This document shows positions 17,272 through 26,083 of a stretch of DNA of 64,000 bases, in pieces. The position numbers were made by a program, and so were the translations under genes. Each line of letters opens with the position of its first letter. The first letter of the stretch is position 1. Origin of the DNA: Chryseobacterium aurantiacum (GTDB lineage: Bacteria > Bacteroidota > Bacteroidia > Flavobacteriales > Weeksellaceae); the NCBI RefSeq assembly GCF_003020585.1, contig NZ_PXUE01000002.1, positions 1,054,001-1,118,000 of the forward strand. Reading direction: 5' to 3'. The notes under the pieces were generated by a model, which searched no databases, had not been told where the DNA came from, and worked only from the letters and a program-made list of their open reading frames with translations.

Positions 17272-18456
17272 ATGTTAATCAAAAGAAGAGAATTCCTTAA
17301 AATAAGTTCATTGGCAACAGCTTCTTTACTGATGCCTAATTTTCTAAAGGCTATGACACTGGATGAAGCGTTAGCTCCTACTCAGAATATCCTTGTAGTG
17401 CTCCAATTTACGGGAGGAAATGATGGATTGAACACCATTATCCCTGTAAAGAATGACATTTATTTCAGAGAAAGGAAAACACTTGCTGTTCAGGATGCTT
17501 TATCCCTTACAGATGAGGCCGGAATTAATCCCTCCCTCTCCTACTTTAAGGAACTTTTTGACAATGGTGAGCTTTCTGTAATGAACAATGTGGGCTACCC
17601 TAATCCGGATAAGTCTCATTTCCGGAGTATGGATATCTGGCAGTCTGCAAGCAAAAGTGATGAGTTTCTGGAAACAGGCTGGCTTGGCCGATTTCTGGAT
17701 GAGGAGTGTTATCGTTGTGAACATCCTACCCAAGCACTGGAGGTAGATGATATGCTGAGCCTTGCCTTAAAGGGAGAAAACAATAAAGCATTTGCATTTA
17801 AAGATCCCAAAAGACTGTATCAGACCAGTCAGGAAAAGTATTTTAAATCACTTTACGACCATCATCATGATGATGAAACGGTTTCTTATCTTTATCAAAC
17901 ATTGGGATCTACAATCAACAATGCGGGGTATATTTTTGAAAAAAGTAAGGCAAAAAAAACGGAACAAACTTATCCTAATTCTCAACTGGGGAAAGATTTC
18001 AAAACAGTAGCCTCTCTCATCAAATCCGATATCAATACTCAGGTTTATTATCTTTCTATCGGAAGTTTTGATACTCACGTCAACCAGAATGAAAGGCAAA
18101 AAAAATTATTTGGCGACATCAATGAGGCTGTAAAATCCTTTGTTGCTGATATGAAAAGCAATGGGCTATTCAATAACATTCTATTGATGACGTTTTCTGA
18201 ATTTGGCCGCCGTGTTGCCCAAAATGCAAGCAACGGAACAGATCACGGAACAGCCAACCAGATGTTTTTCATTGGCGGAAATCTCAAAAAGAAAGGTTTA
18301 TTAAATTCACTTCCTGACCTGCAAAATTTAAATGAGGGAGACCTTATTTATAAAGAAGATTTTAGAAAAGTGTATGCCACTATTTTAAGAAACTGGCTTA
18401 AGGCTGATTCTTCGAAAGTTTTGGGTTGGAAAGACGGAATTTATGATTTTATATAA
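17272..18456 (+). CDS. DUF1501 family protein
   Basis: A 394-residue DUF1501 protein with a Tat-like N-terminus (KRREFLKISSLATASLLMP), suggesting export in folded form. The fold is related to alkaline phosphatase/sulfatase-type enzymes. Family motifs are LQFTGGNDGLNTIIP, MNNVGYPNPDKSHF, LSIGSFDTHVNQNERQ and TFSEFGRRVAQNASNGTDHG. It partners the DUF1800 gene upstream. Its last codons (GIYDFI, stop) are included in a 106-bp duplicated segment that reappears downstream. Confidence 0.9.
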   Translation: MLIKRREFLKISSLATASLLMPNFLKAMTLDEALAPTQNILVVLQFTGGNDGLNTIIPVKNDIYFRERKTLAVQDALSLTDEAGINPSLSYFKELFDNGELSVMNNVGYPNPDKSHFRSMDIWQSASKSDEFLETGWLGRFLDEECYRCEHPTQALEVDDMLSLALKGENNKAFAFKDPKRLYQTSQEKYFKSLYDHHHDDETVSYLYQTLGSTINNAGYIFEKSKAKKTEQTYPNSQLGKDFKTVASLIKSDINTQVYYLSIGSFDTHVNQNERQKKLFGDINEAVKSFVADMKSNGLFNNILLMTFSEFGRRVAQNASNGTDHGTANQMFFIGGNLKKKGLLNSLPDLQNLNEGDLIYKEDFRKVYATILRNWLKADSSKVLGWKDGIYDFI

Positions 18457-18683
18457 ATTCAACTTAAACCACAAAGTCACAAAAGTTTTTTTAACACTTA
18501 AGTTTTTTAAGCGATAAGGGTTACGTGTAGAAAGTTCACTTGAGTCTGCTAAAAATCTTTGATTTTTCGGAAAAAAGGGAATCTATGATTTTATATAAAT
18601 TGAACTTGAACCACAAAGTCACAAAAGTTTTTTTAACACTTAAGTTTTTTAAGCGATAAGGGTTACGTGTAGGAAGTTCACTT
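18436..18683 (+). repeat. Imperfect tandem duplication, two 106-bp copies 142 bp apart
   Basis: Bases 18436-18541 recur at 18578-18683 with four mismatches. The copy includes the last six codons and stop of the DUF1501 gene, then ACCACAAAGTCACAAAAG and AACACTTAAGTTTTTTAAGC. The 36-base spacer contains AAAAATC/GATTTTT, a small hairpin. I suspect the intergenic part is an interspersed repeat found elsewhere in such genomes, but cannot test that here. Confidence 0.85.
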
Positions 18684-18705
18684 AAGTTTATTGAATGTCC
18701 ACAAA

Positions 18706-18742
18706 AAAAGAGACTATCCGTTATGATACGACAGTCTCTTTT
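18706..18742. terminator. Bidirectional terminator
   Basis: AAAAGAGACT (18706-18715) and AGTCTCTTTT (18733-18742) pair around a 17-base loop, between the DUF1501 gene and the convergent 45-residue gene. Confidence 0.8.
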
Positions 18743-18773
18743 CAATAATTTTAAATTTTAACTACTTTTACGT

Positions 18774-18911
18774 TTAAGCAGTAATCTGCTTGGGTTCTTT
18801 CTCTTTCTGATCATCTTTTTTATCAAGTTTCTCAGATATTTTTTTAACGATATATTCTATCGCTATAGGGGCTATAATGGCAATTAATGCTTTAAATATT
18901 CTTGATTTCAT
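18774..18911 (-). CDS. Small membrane-associated protein, 45 aa
   Basis: ATG at 18911 to TAA at 18774. The first 22 residues are a hydrophobic helix (IFKALIAIIAPIAIEYIV), followed by a strongly charged tail (KKISEKLDKKDDQKEKEP), a typical small single-helix membrane protein. A terminator follows directly. About 75 bases upstream is the palindrome TTTGCGCAAA (18985-18994), reminiscent of the TTGCGCA element upstream of rtcB and the RlaP gene. It lies just downstream of the WYL regulator gene. No family recognised; called from composition and the well-placed terminator. Confidence 0.55.
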   Translation of the reverse strand: MKSRIFKALIAIIAPIAIEYIVKKISEKLDKKDDQKEKEPKQITA

Positions 18912-19026
18912 AGTGCTATTTTGTACCTAACTACTACAATTTCCAAGCCAAGATAAAAAAAGCAGATAAATTTTATGACTGCACTTTGCGCAAATCATTC
19001 GGAATGATACAAATGAACAACGACTA

Positions 19027-20058
19027 TCAATCTTGAATAGGCTCTCCATTAAGCAGGATCAGATCCTGATAGTTTTTATGTCCCGCCTTAAACTTTTCTT
19101 CCATTTTCAATTTCAGTTTCTGTGGCTTATGGACAATAAGAGTCTCACCAAAGCCTAGCAGTAATCTTTCCAGTTCAAAATTGATCTGTACGCAGATTTT
19201 AAACAGAGTTCCATTCTTTGTTTCACTAATGATCTCCTGGCTTTTATGCAGTGGTTTTGTTTTCACATAAGGAGCATTGGCTGAGTCTACAAAAAATATA
19301 ACGTTTCTGGGCTGCATTGATTCTGCAACCGTAACGCCTACAATATCTTTGAAGTATTCGTCACCATCCAGATCCTTATCTATATAGGATAGGCTTTCAT
19401 CTGCTTCAATATTCTCCATTCTATCCAGAGCCAGATTGTACATTTTCTGCTTGTAAAGACAGATGAGAAACCAACGGTTGTTAAATTCTTTCAATAACTG
19501 AGGGTGAACGGTATAAATACTCGACTCTTTTGCTGTAAAGCTCTTGTAAAGAATTTTTAATACCTTTTTATTGACAATGCTTTCATACAGAGTATCGATA
19601 TGCTCCAGTCCTTTCAACTGTTCATTTTTATCTAAATGAATGATGGATTTCTGATTGGTTGCATGAATGGAGTCTTCCAACTTCTGAATTACCCCATTCA
19701 TCTCCTTAAACATAGAAAAATCCTTGAATTGCTTCAGGATCTGAACGGCATTATTCATCGCTTTCAGGTCACTTTCATTCACAGAAATATTATGAATGCT
19801 GTAATCCTGATCACTGTAGCGGTAATACTTTCTTTCGTAGACCTCAATGGGAGCTTCGTACCCGAATTTTTCACTTCGCATATTCTGCAGATCGAGCTGA
19901 ATGGTTCTTTTGCTTACGTAAGATTCTTTTCCTTCAAACTCAAACAAAGCTTCAGAACATTCGTCAATAAGATCTTCAAGGGTATATTTTCGATACTTAT
20001 TTTTGAGACATTTATCCAAAGTCTTGTAGCGGATCAGTGCATTTTTATTGGATGACAT
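19027..20058 (-). CDS. WYL-domain transcriptional regulator (YafY-like)
   Basis: A 343-residue regulator: N-terminal helix-turn-helix region to about residue 75 (TLEDLIDECSEAL, SKRTIQLDLQNMR), then a WYL domain (residues about 160-235, with NNRWFLICLY at the name-giving position) and a C-terminal WCX-like extension (LERLLLGFGETLIV). WYL domains are thought to sense nucleic acids or nucleotides, and such proteins often control DNA-damage, defence or RNA-repair genes. It is transcribed away from rtcB with the HopJ gene between them. I infer that it controls rtcB and the RlaP gene, in the place of the RtcR activator of enterobacteria. Confidence 0.85.
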   Translation of the reverse strand: MSSNKNALIRYKTLDKCLKNKYRKYTLEDLIDECSEALFEFEGKESYVSKRTIQLDLQNMRSEKFGYEAPIEVYERKYYRYSDQDYSIHNISVNESDLKAMNNAVQILKQFKDFSMFKEMNGVIQKLEDSIHATNQKSIIHLDKNEQLKGLEHIDTLYESIVNKKVLKILYKSFTAKESSIYTVHPQLLKEFNNRWFLICLYKQKMYNLALDRMENIEADESLSYIDKDLDGDEYFKDIVGVTVAESMQPRNVIFFVDSANAPYVKTKPLHKSQEIISETKNGTLFKICVQINFELERLLLGFGETLIVHKPQKLKLKMEEKFKAGHKNYQDLILLNGEPIQD

Positions 20059-20133
20059 GATTGTAATATTTAATTGCCAGCTTTAATGCAGAAGCATTCT
20101 ATAAGCAAATTAGCGAATTCCCTTTTTCAAAAA

Positions 20134-20469
20134 TTATTTCTCCTTTAAAGCTTCACCTTCAAAAGAAATACCCTCCCATCCGAAGTTCATGAAGTTTCTG
20201 ATGTTCTGATGATCATTTCCATTGGGATTTTTTAGCACGTCTTCTCTGTAAAATTCTCCAAAAAGAGAAAGGGTCTGCCCTTTAGTCAATCCCTTAAGCT
20301 TCGCAAAGCTGAAAACCTTGCATGAACCATTATTTTGTCCCGATTCGTTTGCTGTACTTCCGTTTTTGAAAGCAGTAGGGGTAAAATCATAATGTTGATC
20401 AATGTAAGCAATAACTTCATTGAATTCAATCGTTTCCGGAAAATGCTGTAACTGTTCTAATAATACCAT
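20134..20469 (-). CDS. HopJ-family protein
   Basis: A 111-residue protein matching the HopJ type III effector family: an N-terminal helix, then DFTPTAFKNG, a central SCKVFSFAKLKGLTKGQTL, and NIRNFMNFGWEGISF. Despite the name, family members are widespread in bacteria without type III secretion, and the housekeeping function is unknown. It is divergent from rtcB across a 154-base region that contains the TTGCGCA-type sites, and 75 bases from the WYL gene, so it may share the same regulation. Confidence 0.85.
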   Translation of the reverse strand: MVLLEQLQHFPETIEFNEVIAYIDQHYDFTPTAFKNGSTANESGQNNGSCKVFSFAKLKGLTKGQTLSLFGEFYREDVLKNPNGNDHQNIRNFMNFGWEGISFEGEALKEK

Positions 20470-20524
20470 AAAAATTGGTTTTAAATTATATCATTTGATG
20501 GCTAATAGATGGATATCGAATTAG

Positions 20525-22018
<1,494 letters not shown>

Positions 22019-22055
22019 TCTGTAATTTTTAATCATAAAAACTAATAATTATGGA

Positions 22056-22155
22056 TGGGCAGTAGCTCAGCTGGTTAGAGCAACAACAACTTTCGGCTGT
22101 TGGCAAACAAAGTTCCTCAACTTGTGGGACGCAGGTTCGAATCCTGCCTGCTCAG
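22056..22155 (+). ncRNA. tRNA-like RNA without a usable anticodon arm
   Basis: The tRNA core is canonical. Acceptor TGGGCAG/CTGCTCA has 7 bp with one G-T, followed by T8 and A9. D-stem GCTC/GAGC closes the loop AGCTGGTTA. T-arm GCAGG-TTCGAAT-CCTGC is perfect. G73 is the discriminator. Between D and T arms lie 49 bases, where 23 are normal. They fold into CAACA/TGTTG capped by a C-UUUCG-G-like loop (22084-22102), then a second hairpin with arms ACAAAGTT and AACTTGT (22107-22125). No seven-base anticodon loop can be drawn. The position between rtcB and its partner gene suggests an RtcB substrate, guide or sensor; that is inference. tRNA pseudogene is the alternative. Confidence 0.75.
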
Positions 22156-22272
22156 CAAAATGATAGACAATATGTTTCTATCTACAAAAAAATAAAGGCA
22201 AAGGGAGTTCCTATAATTTACTGGTATTACTCCCCGCTTTTTTTCAAAAAATTATAGGTAAAAGGAGTTCCT
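22102..22272 (+). repeat. Three copies of a 16-base motif GGYAAANRRAGTTCCT
   Basis: Copies at 22102-22117 (inside the tRNA-like RNA), 22197-22212 and 22257-22272. Each begins a hairpin, and the three hairpins use the shared AGTT differently. Twelve of 16 positions are identical in all three. Confidence 0.7.
22203..22244 (+). terminator. Hairpin terminator after tRNA-like RNA
   Basis: GGGAGT (22203-22208) pairs with ACTCCC (22229-22234), followed by CGC and seven Ts (22238-22244). It probably ends the short rtcB/tRNA-like transcript. The loop contains CCTATA, shared with the next hairpin. Confidence 0.7.
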
Positions 22273-22303
22273 ATAGCATTTTTCTTTTAAAAAAACTACT
22301 CCT
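22257..22303 (+). other. Second AGGAGT/ACTCCT hairpin in the leader of the 583 aa gene
   Basis: AGGAGT (22263-22268) pairs with ACTCCT (22298-22303). An alternative inner stem is TATAGG/CCTATA (22253-22258 with 22270-22275). It lies 21 bases before ATG 22325 and copies the layout of the preceding hairpin without a T tract. It could be a cis-acting RNA element for the following gene. Confidence 0.45.
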
Positions 22304-22324
22304 CACTTATTTAATTTTTATATC

Positions 22325-24076
22325 ATGAAAACACTTCAACTTTTCAATGCTGTATTGGCTAAAAAAACGGATGAAAAACCTTTTATATCCAATGAGGGAT
22401 TTATCATTGAACCTAATGCACTTTGGGCAAAGAAAGATATCATCAGCTACTATGCAAAAGAAAAATTAAACGGTAATGATCTTAATAAAACTTTCCATAA
22501 GTCTTGGGAAAAGATAAAGAACAGTACAAGATGGGAACTATTGATAGATCAAATTGAGCATTATATTTCTACCTATGGAAGTAATTTCCAGGATGAAATC
22601 TACATCCCCAATGAGGTTTTGAATATTCCTGAAATGAAAATTACTTTCAAGGTAATTAAAGCGTATTCTGTGGATGAGATGACTGATAAATGTCTTTCCT
22701 TATTGAAATCGGGAATTGCTTTAAAGGAAGAAACCATCAATGATCTTTTGTATATTCTGAACAAAGAGCTGAATTATGAATTCACAGGAAAGGAAAACAT
22801 CAGGAACAAGGAGGCCGTTATCAAAATTGCAGACCTTTATAAAATCTATCCTGAAAATCCTGTAGAATTTTTCAGATACGTCATCTTTAAATCAACAGCT
22901 ACAAGTCTATTGATCAAAAATAAGACGTTGATTGAAAGTATCAAGGAAAGTAAATTCAACCCGTCTGATTTGTTTGAGAGCTTCGGACTGAAAAAGCTTG
23001 CTGAGATTTTCAACAGATTTAAACCATTGTTTTTGGCTTATAAAAGCAAATCACCAAAGACTATTAATAAAATTTCCAAGTTATCAAAGGTCTATCATAA
23101 ACCCTTGGTTTCTAACCCACTTAATGATGCCACCCATCTATTATTGGATGAGAATGATCTGCATTGGCTGGATAATGCGACACCATTCGCTTTATTTAAA
23201 GCCTTGTCAGCGTGTTATTTAAGAATGTATGGTCAGGATACTTTTGTATATAGAATCAGAAACGGGAAATCATGGGTGAAATCCGGGAAAAACAGTTCGG
23301 TAAATGAAATGAATTTTGAGTTTATCCTAACATATTTAAAATCCAGATTTGACCTTTCAGGAAAGTCATTTTACTTCCCTGAGGATGTTGAGTTCGGACT
23401 TCCGACTTCTGAAAAGATGTTTGTAGGAAATATTCCTGCGGGAACACGATTCTCAGGTGAAAAACTTGCGGTGGGAATCTATTGGGAAGATGCTTGGGGA
23501 GCCTATGATCTTGATCTCTCTGCATTAAATATTGGTGGAAAAACCGGTTGGAATGCAGCTTATAATCAGGAAAACGGAAATCTGATGTATTCCGGAGATA
23601 TGACTTCTGCACCTAACGGAGCTGTGGAATATCTATATGCCAACAAAGGATTGAATGTTCCTACCCTGATCATGAACAATGTATATAGCGGAAACACAGA
23701 ATGCGGATATAAAATTGTGATCGGAAAGGGAGATGTGATCTCAAGAGATTATATGATGAACCCCAACCATCTTTTTGCGGAAATCAGATGTAACTCTGTC
23801 CAAAGGCAGACAATTCTTGGAATGCTTCTTCCAAAGGGAGAAAAACAGACTTTTGTCTTATTGAATTTTGGAGCAGGTCATTCTCATGTTTCAGGAAATA
23901 CAGAGATTGCAGTAATGGCAACCAATGCATTATATCAGCAATGGTATGAGCCAATTTCTTTCAACGATCTTGTTAAGGAATTGGGGGCAACAGTTACCAT
24001 GGAAAAAGCTGAAGCAGATCTCAATTTCTCTCTGGAAAGCCTGGAAAAAGATAGTTTTATCAGAGTTTTTAAATAA
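22325..24076 (+). CDS. RtcB-linked 583 aa protein with TerD-like segment
   Basis: A large protein without signal peptide or membrane segment. Residues 1 to about 330 look mostly helical, with a basic patch (AYKSKSPKTINKISKLSKVYHK, near 240-265) that could bind RNA. Residues about 370-560 are beta-rich and include VGIYWEDAWGAYDLDLSAL and FVLLNFGAGHSHVSG, resembling the conserved DLDxSA strand of TerD-type calcium-binding proteins. It follows the tRNA-like RNA and two related hairpins and ends at a strong terminator. I infer a job in the RtcB pathway, for example binding the tRNA-like RNA. A TROVE (Ro) relationship was considered, but no vWA motif is visible. Confidence 0.65.
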   Translation: MKTLQLFNAVLAKKTDEKPFISNEGFIIEPNALWAKKDIISYYAKEKLNGNDLNKTFHKSWEKIKNSTRWELLIDQIEHYISTYGSNFQDEIYIPNEVLNIPEMKITFKVIKAYSVDEMTDKCLSLLKSGIALKEETINDLLYILNKELNYEFTGKENIRNKEAVIKIADLYKIYPENPVEFFRYVIFKSTATSLLIKNKTLIESIKESKFNPSDLFESFGLKKLAEIFNRFKPLFLAYKSKSPKTINKISKLSKVYHKPLVSNPLNDATHLLLDENDLHWLDNATPFALFKALSACYLRMYGQDTFVYRIRNGKSWVKSGKNSSVNEMNFEFILTYLKSRFDLSGKSFYFPEDVEFGLPTSEKMFVGNIPAGTRFSGEKLAVGIYWEDAWGAYDLDLSALNIGGKTGWNAAYNQENGNLMYSGDMTSAPNGAVEYLYANKGLNVPTLIMNNVYSGNTECGYKIVIGKGDVISRDYMMNPNHLFAEIRCNSVQRQTILGMLLPKGEKQTFVLLNFGAGHSHVSGNTEIAVMATNALYQQWYEPISFNDLVKELGATVTMEKAEADLNFSLESLEKDSFIRVFK

Positions 24077-24081
24077 ATATG

Positions 24082-24111
24082 CGCCATTCGACTCCCTCGA
24101 ATGGCGTTTTT
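24082..24111 (+). terminator. Terminator after 583 aa gene
   Basis: Perfect ten-base arms CGCCATTCGA and TCGAATGGCG around CTCCC, then five Ts. Confidence 0.95.
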
Positions 24112-24209
24112 CAAAAATACTTCTTCACCTTATTTTTTATCAATACCATCTTCTCAACAGTCTAATTTACAAACAGATTAATAATAACAAAAACAGTGAT
24201 TTTTTTTTA

Positions 24210-24217
24210 TATATTTG
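24210..24217 (+). promoter_or_regulatory. -7 box of lipoprotein gene
   Basis: TATATTTG matches TAnnTTTG exactly, 42 bases before ATG 24260. Confidence 0.6.
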
Positions 24218-24259
24218 CCAGCCTTTAATAAAACTAAATAACTTAAAAAACTAATATTC

Positions 24260-25456
24260 ATGAAAAAACTATTATTTCTAGTGCTCTCTATTTTTGTTCT
24301 GTCATCCTGTGGATCAGATAATGGCGGGGATGATAACAACGGAAATAACAATACCACTGTATATCCAAAGGTCACTACAGGGCAGCTTACTTTTAATTTG
24401 GCTCAGTTCACTTTCCATGGGACGGTAACTTCAGCAGGAGCCGGATTTTCATCTCGCGGATTCTGTTGGTCAAAAACTATCAATCCTACAATCGGCAGTT
24501 CTAAAACAATCTCTGAATTCAATAATTCTGTAGGAGACTACGCACTTACGCCAGATTATGGGGCAGATTTCGAAAAATCGACCCTTTATTACATAAGAGC
24601 TTTTGTTAAGGCTAATAATGGGGAAACCATTTACGGAGACAATGTGACATTTACCTCTCCCGGAAAAATGGATATTAACTTTAAAATGGTTAAGCAGATC
24701 TATACAACATCTGCTACTTTCGAAACAGATAAAATTACAGTAAATTATCTTGAGCCATTCTTTCCGGATGAAAAGGGATTCTGCTACAGAACTACTGCAG
24801 GAGTAGACATTTCAAACGGACAAACGGTTAAAGCAACAACCGCTAACAATTATTCTCCTTATGAACTGGAAGCTAACGGATTACTTCCTAACACTACTTA
24901 CTATGTAAAATCTTATGTAAGAGAGGGTGCACAAGTGTATTATTCAGCTGAAAAGACATTTAAAACAGCCGGAGCAATAGGTGCTTCCGGTGGATATGTT
25001 TACTATGACAAAGGAGAAACTACGGATGGCTGGAGATATTTAGAAGCAGCTCCTGCTAACCTTATTTACAATGGATCTGATAAGGTTGAATGGGGATGTC
25101 CTTTTGATGTTATCAATCAGACGCAGTCAGTAATGGGATCAGGTCCTTCTAATACAGTTAGAATTGTTTCTCAATGTTCAGATGCTAATTCTGCGGCAAG
25201 ATTATGTGATAATTATGCTATCAATGGTTTAACAGACTGGTTTCTTCCCTCAGAAGATGAGCTAATGGCATTTTATAAAAGTTCCAAGAATGTTTACAAT
25301 ATCGCTTCAAATAACGTATCACAAAAGTATTACTGGAGTTCTACAGAGATACCTGGAAGCAATCAGGTAAAGATTCTGGAAGGGTATAATGGATATATGT
25401 GGAGCTACACCAAAGACTATTATTCGGTGAGAGTAAGACCTGTCAGAAGATTCTAA
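24260..25456 (+). CDS. Lipoprotein with fibronectin-like repeats and C-terminal DUF1566 domain
   Basis: A 398-residue lipoprotein: lipobox LSSCGSD (Cys about 17), then a Gly/Asn/Asp-rich spacer with an acidic patch (DNGGDDNNGNN), which in Bacteroidota often directs lipoproteins to the cell surface. Two repeats of about 90 residues follow, with GFCWS/GFCYRT and TLYYIRAFV/TTYYVKSYV, typical of fibronectin-type modules. The C-terminal 150 residues are a DUF1566 (Lcl-like) domain, recognisable by GLTDWFLPSEDELMAFY, YWSSTE and VRPVRRF. It is probably a surface or adhesion protein. It is flanked by terminators, so monocistronic. Confidence 0.85.
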   Translation: MKKLLFLVLSIFVLSSCGSDNGGDDNNGNNNTTVYPKVTTGQLTFNLAQFTFHGTVTSAGAGFSSRGFCWSKTINPTIGSSKTISEFNNSVGDYALTPDYGADFEKSTLYYIRAFVKANNGETIYGDNVTFTSPGKMDINFKMVKQIYTTSATFETDKITVNYLEPFFPDEKGFCYRTTAGVDISNGQTVKATTANNYSPYELEANGLLPNTTYYVKSYVREGAQVYYSAEKTFKTAGAIGASGGYVYYDKGETTDGWRYLEAAPANLIYNGSDKVEWGCPFDVINQTQSVMGSGPSNTVRIVSQCSDANSAARLCDNYAINGLTDWFLPSEDELMAFYKSSKNVYNIASNNVSQKYYWSSTEIPGSNQVKILEGYNGYMWSYTKDYYSVRVRPVRRF

Positions 25457-25474
25457 AAATATTTCATAAAAACG

Positions 25475-25502
25475 AAAAACCGCTATTTTTAGCGGTTTTT
25501 TT
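25475..25502. terminator. Bidirectional terminator
   Basis: AAAAACCGCT and AGCGGTTTTT pair around ATTTTT, between the convergent lipoprotein and cobC genes. Confidence 0.95.
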
Positions 25503-25528
25503 ATTTTAATAGATCCTTAAAATACGAT

Positions 25529-26083
25529 CTATACATTTACACTTTTAATTGAAAACAACCCTTTTTCAATTTTCACAATGGTTCTTTTTCCATAACCCAT
25601 CTGAATGCTGAACATATTCTCGAGAGGAAATTGTAAAACGGTTTGAAGTATCAGACGTATGACTCCTGCATGAGCAATAATCAAAACTTTATCCGCATTT
25701 TCTTCTGTCAATAATTCATTCCAGAAGCTAAGCACACGAGCCTGCATTTCAAGGAGGTTTTCTCCTCCCGGGGCCTTTACGCTAATGAAATCTTTATACC
25801 ACTGATTAATTTCTTCCTCAGGAATATCAGTCCATTTCACGAGTTCCCAATTTCCGAAATTCATTTCCCGAAGCCTTTCATCAGTTTTATAATCAAACTT
25901 AAAATAATCAGCCAAAAGGCAACAGCGCTGGGCAGGGCTTGAAATCACCAGATCAAAATCCTTATCCAGATTCAATTGTTTAAAATCTTCAGAATAGTCT
26001 TTTTTTAAAGATATCTCTGCAAATCCGTAACACAAATTTTCCGGATTTTCTACAGCTGTATGCCGGATTAGATGAATTTCCAT
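25529..26083 (-). CDS. cobC: Alpha-ribazole phosphatase, histidine phosphatase family
   Basis: Removes phosphate from alpha-ribazole-5'-phosphate (or from the cobalamin-phosphate product) during cobalamin lower-ligand assembly. The 184-residue protein has the phosphohistidine motif LIRHTAV at 5-11, the family's RLREMNFGNWE segment, and the second histidine in IIAHAGVIR. The assignment to CobC rather than a general phosphoglycerate mutase-like enzyme rests on its overlap by 16 bases with cobS and the following cobT. Confidence 0.9.
   Translation of the reverse strand: MEIHLIRHTAVENPENLCYGFAEISLKKDYSEDFKQLNLDKDFDLVISSPAQRCCLLADYFKFDYKTDERLREMNFGNWELVKWTDIPEEEINQWYKDFISVKAPGGENLLEMQARVLSFWNELLTEENADKVLIIAHAGVIRLILQTVLQFPLENMFSIQMGYGKRTIVKIEKGLFSIKSVNV

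Noticed and set aside
22056..22155. Ordinary type II tRNA (Leu/Ser/Tyr)
   Set aside because: The variable-arm hairpin would fit, but no 5-bp stem with a seven-base anticodon loop can be placed between positions 27 and 43.
22325..24076. Ro (TROVE-domain) protein
   Set aside because: Attractive because of the tRNA-like RNA next to it, but no C-terminal vWA (DxSxS) motif is visible and the C-terminal half is TerD-like.
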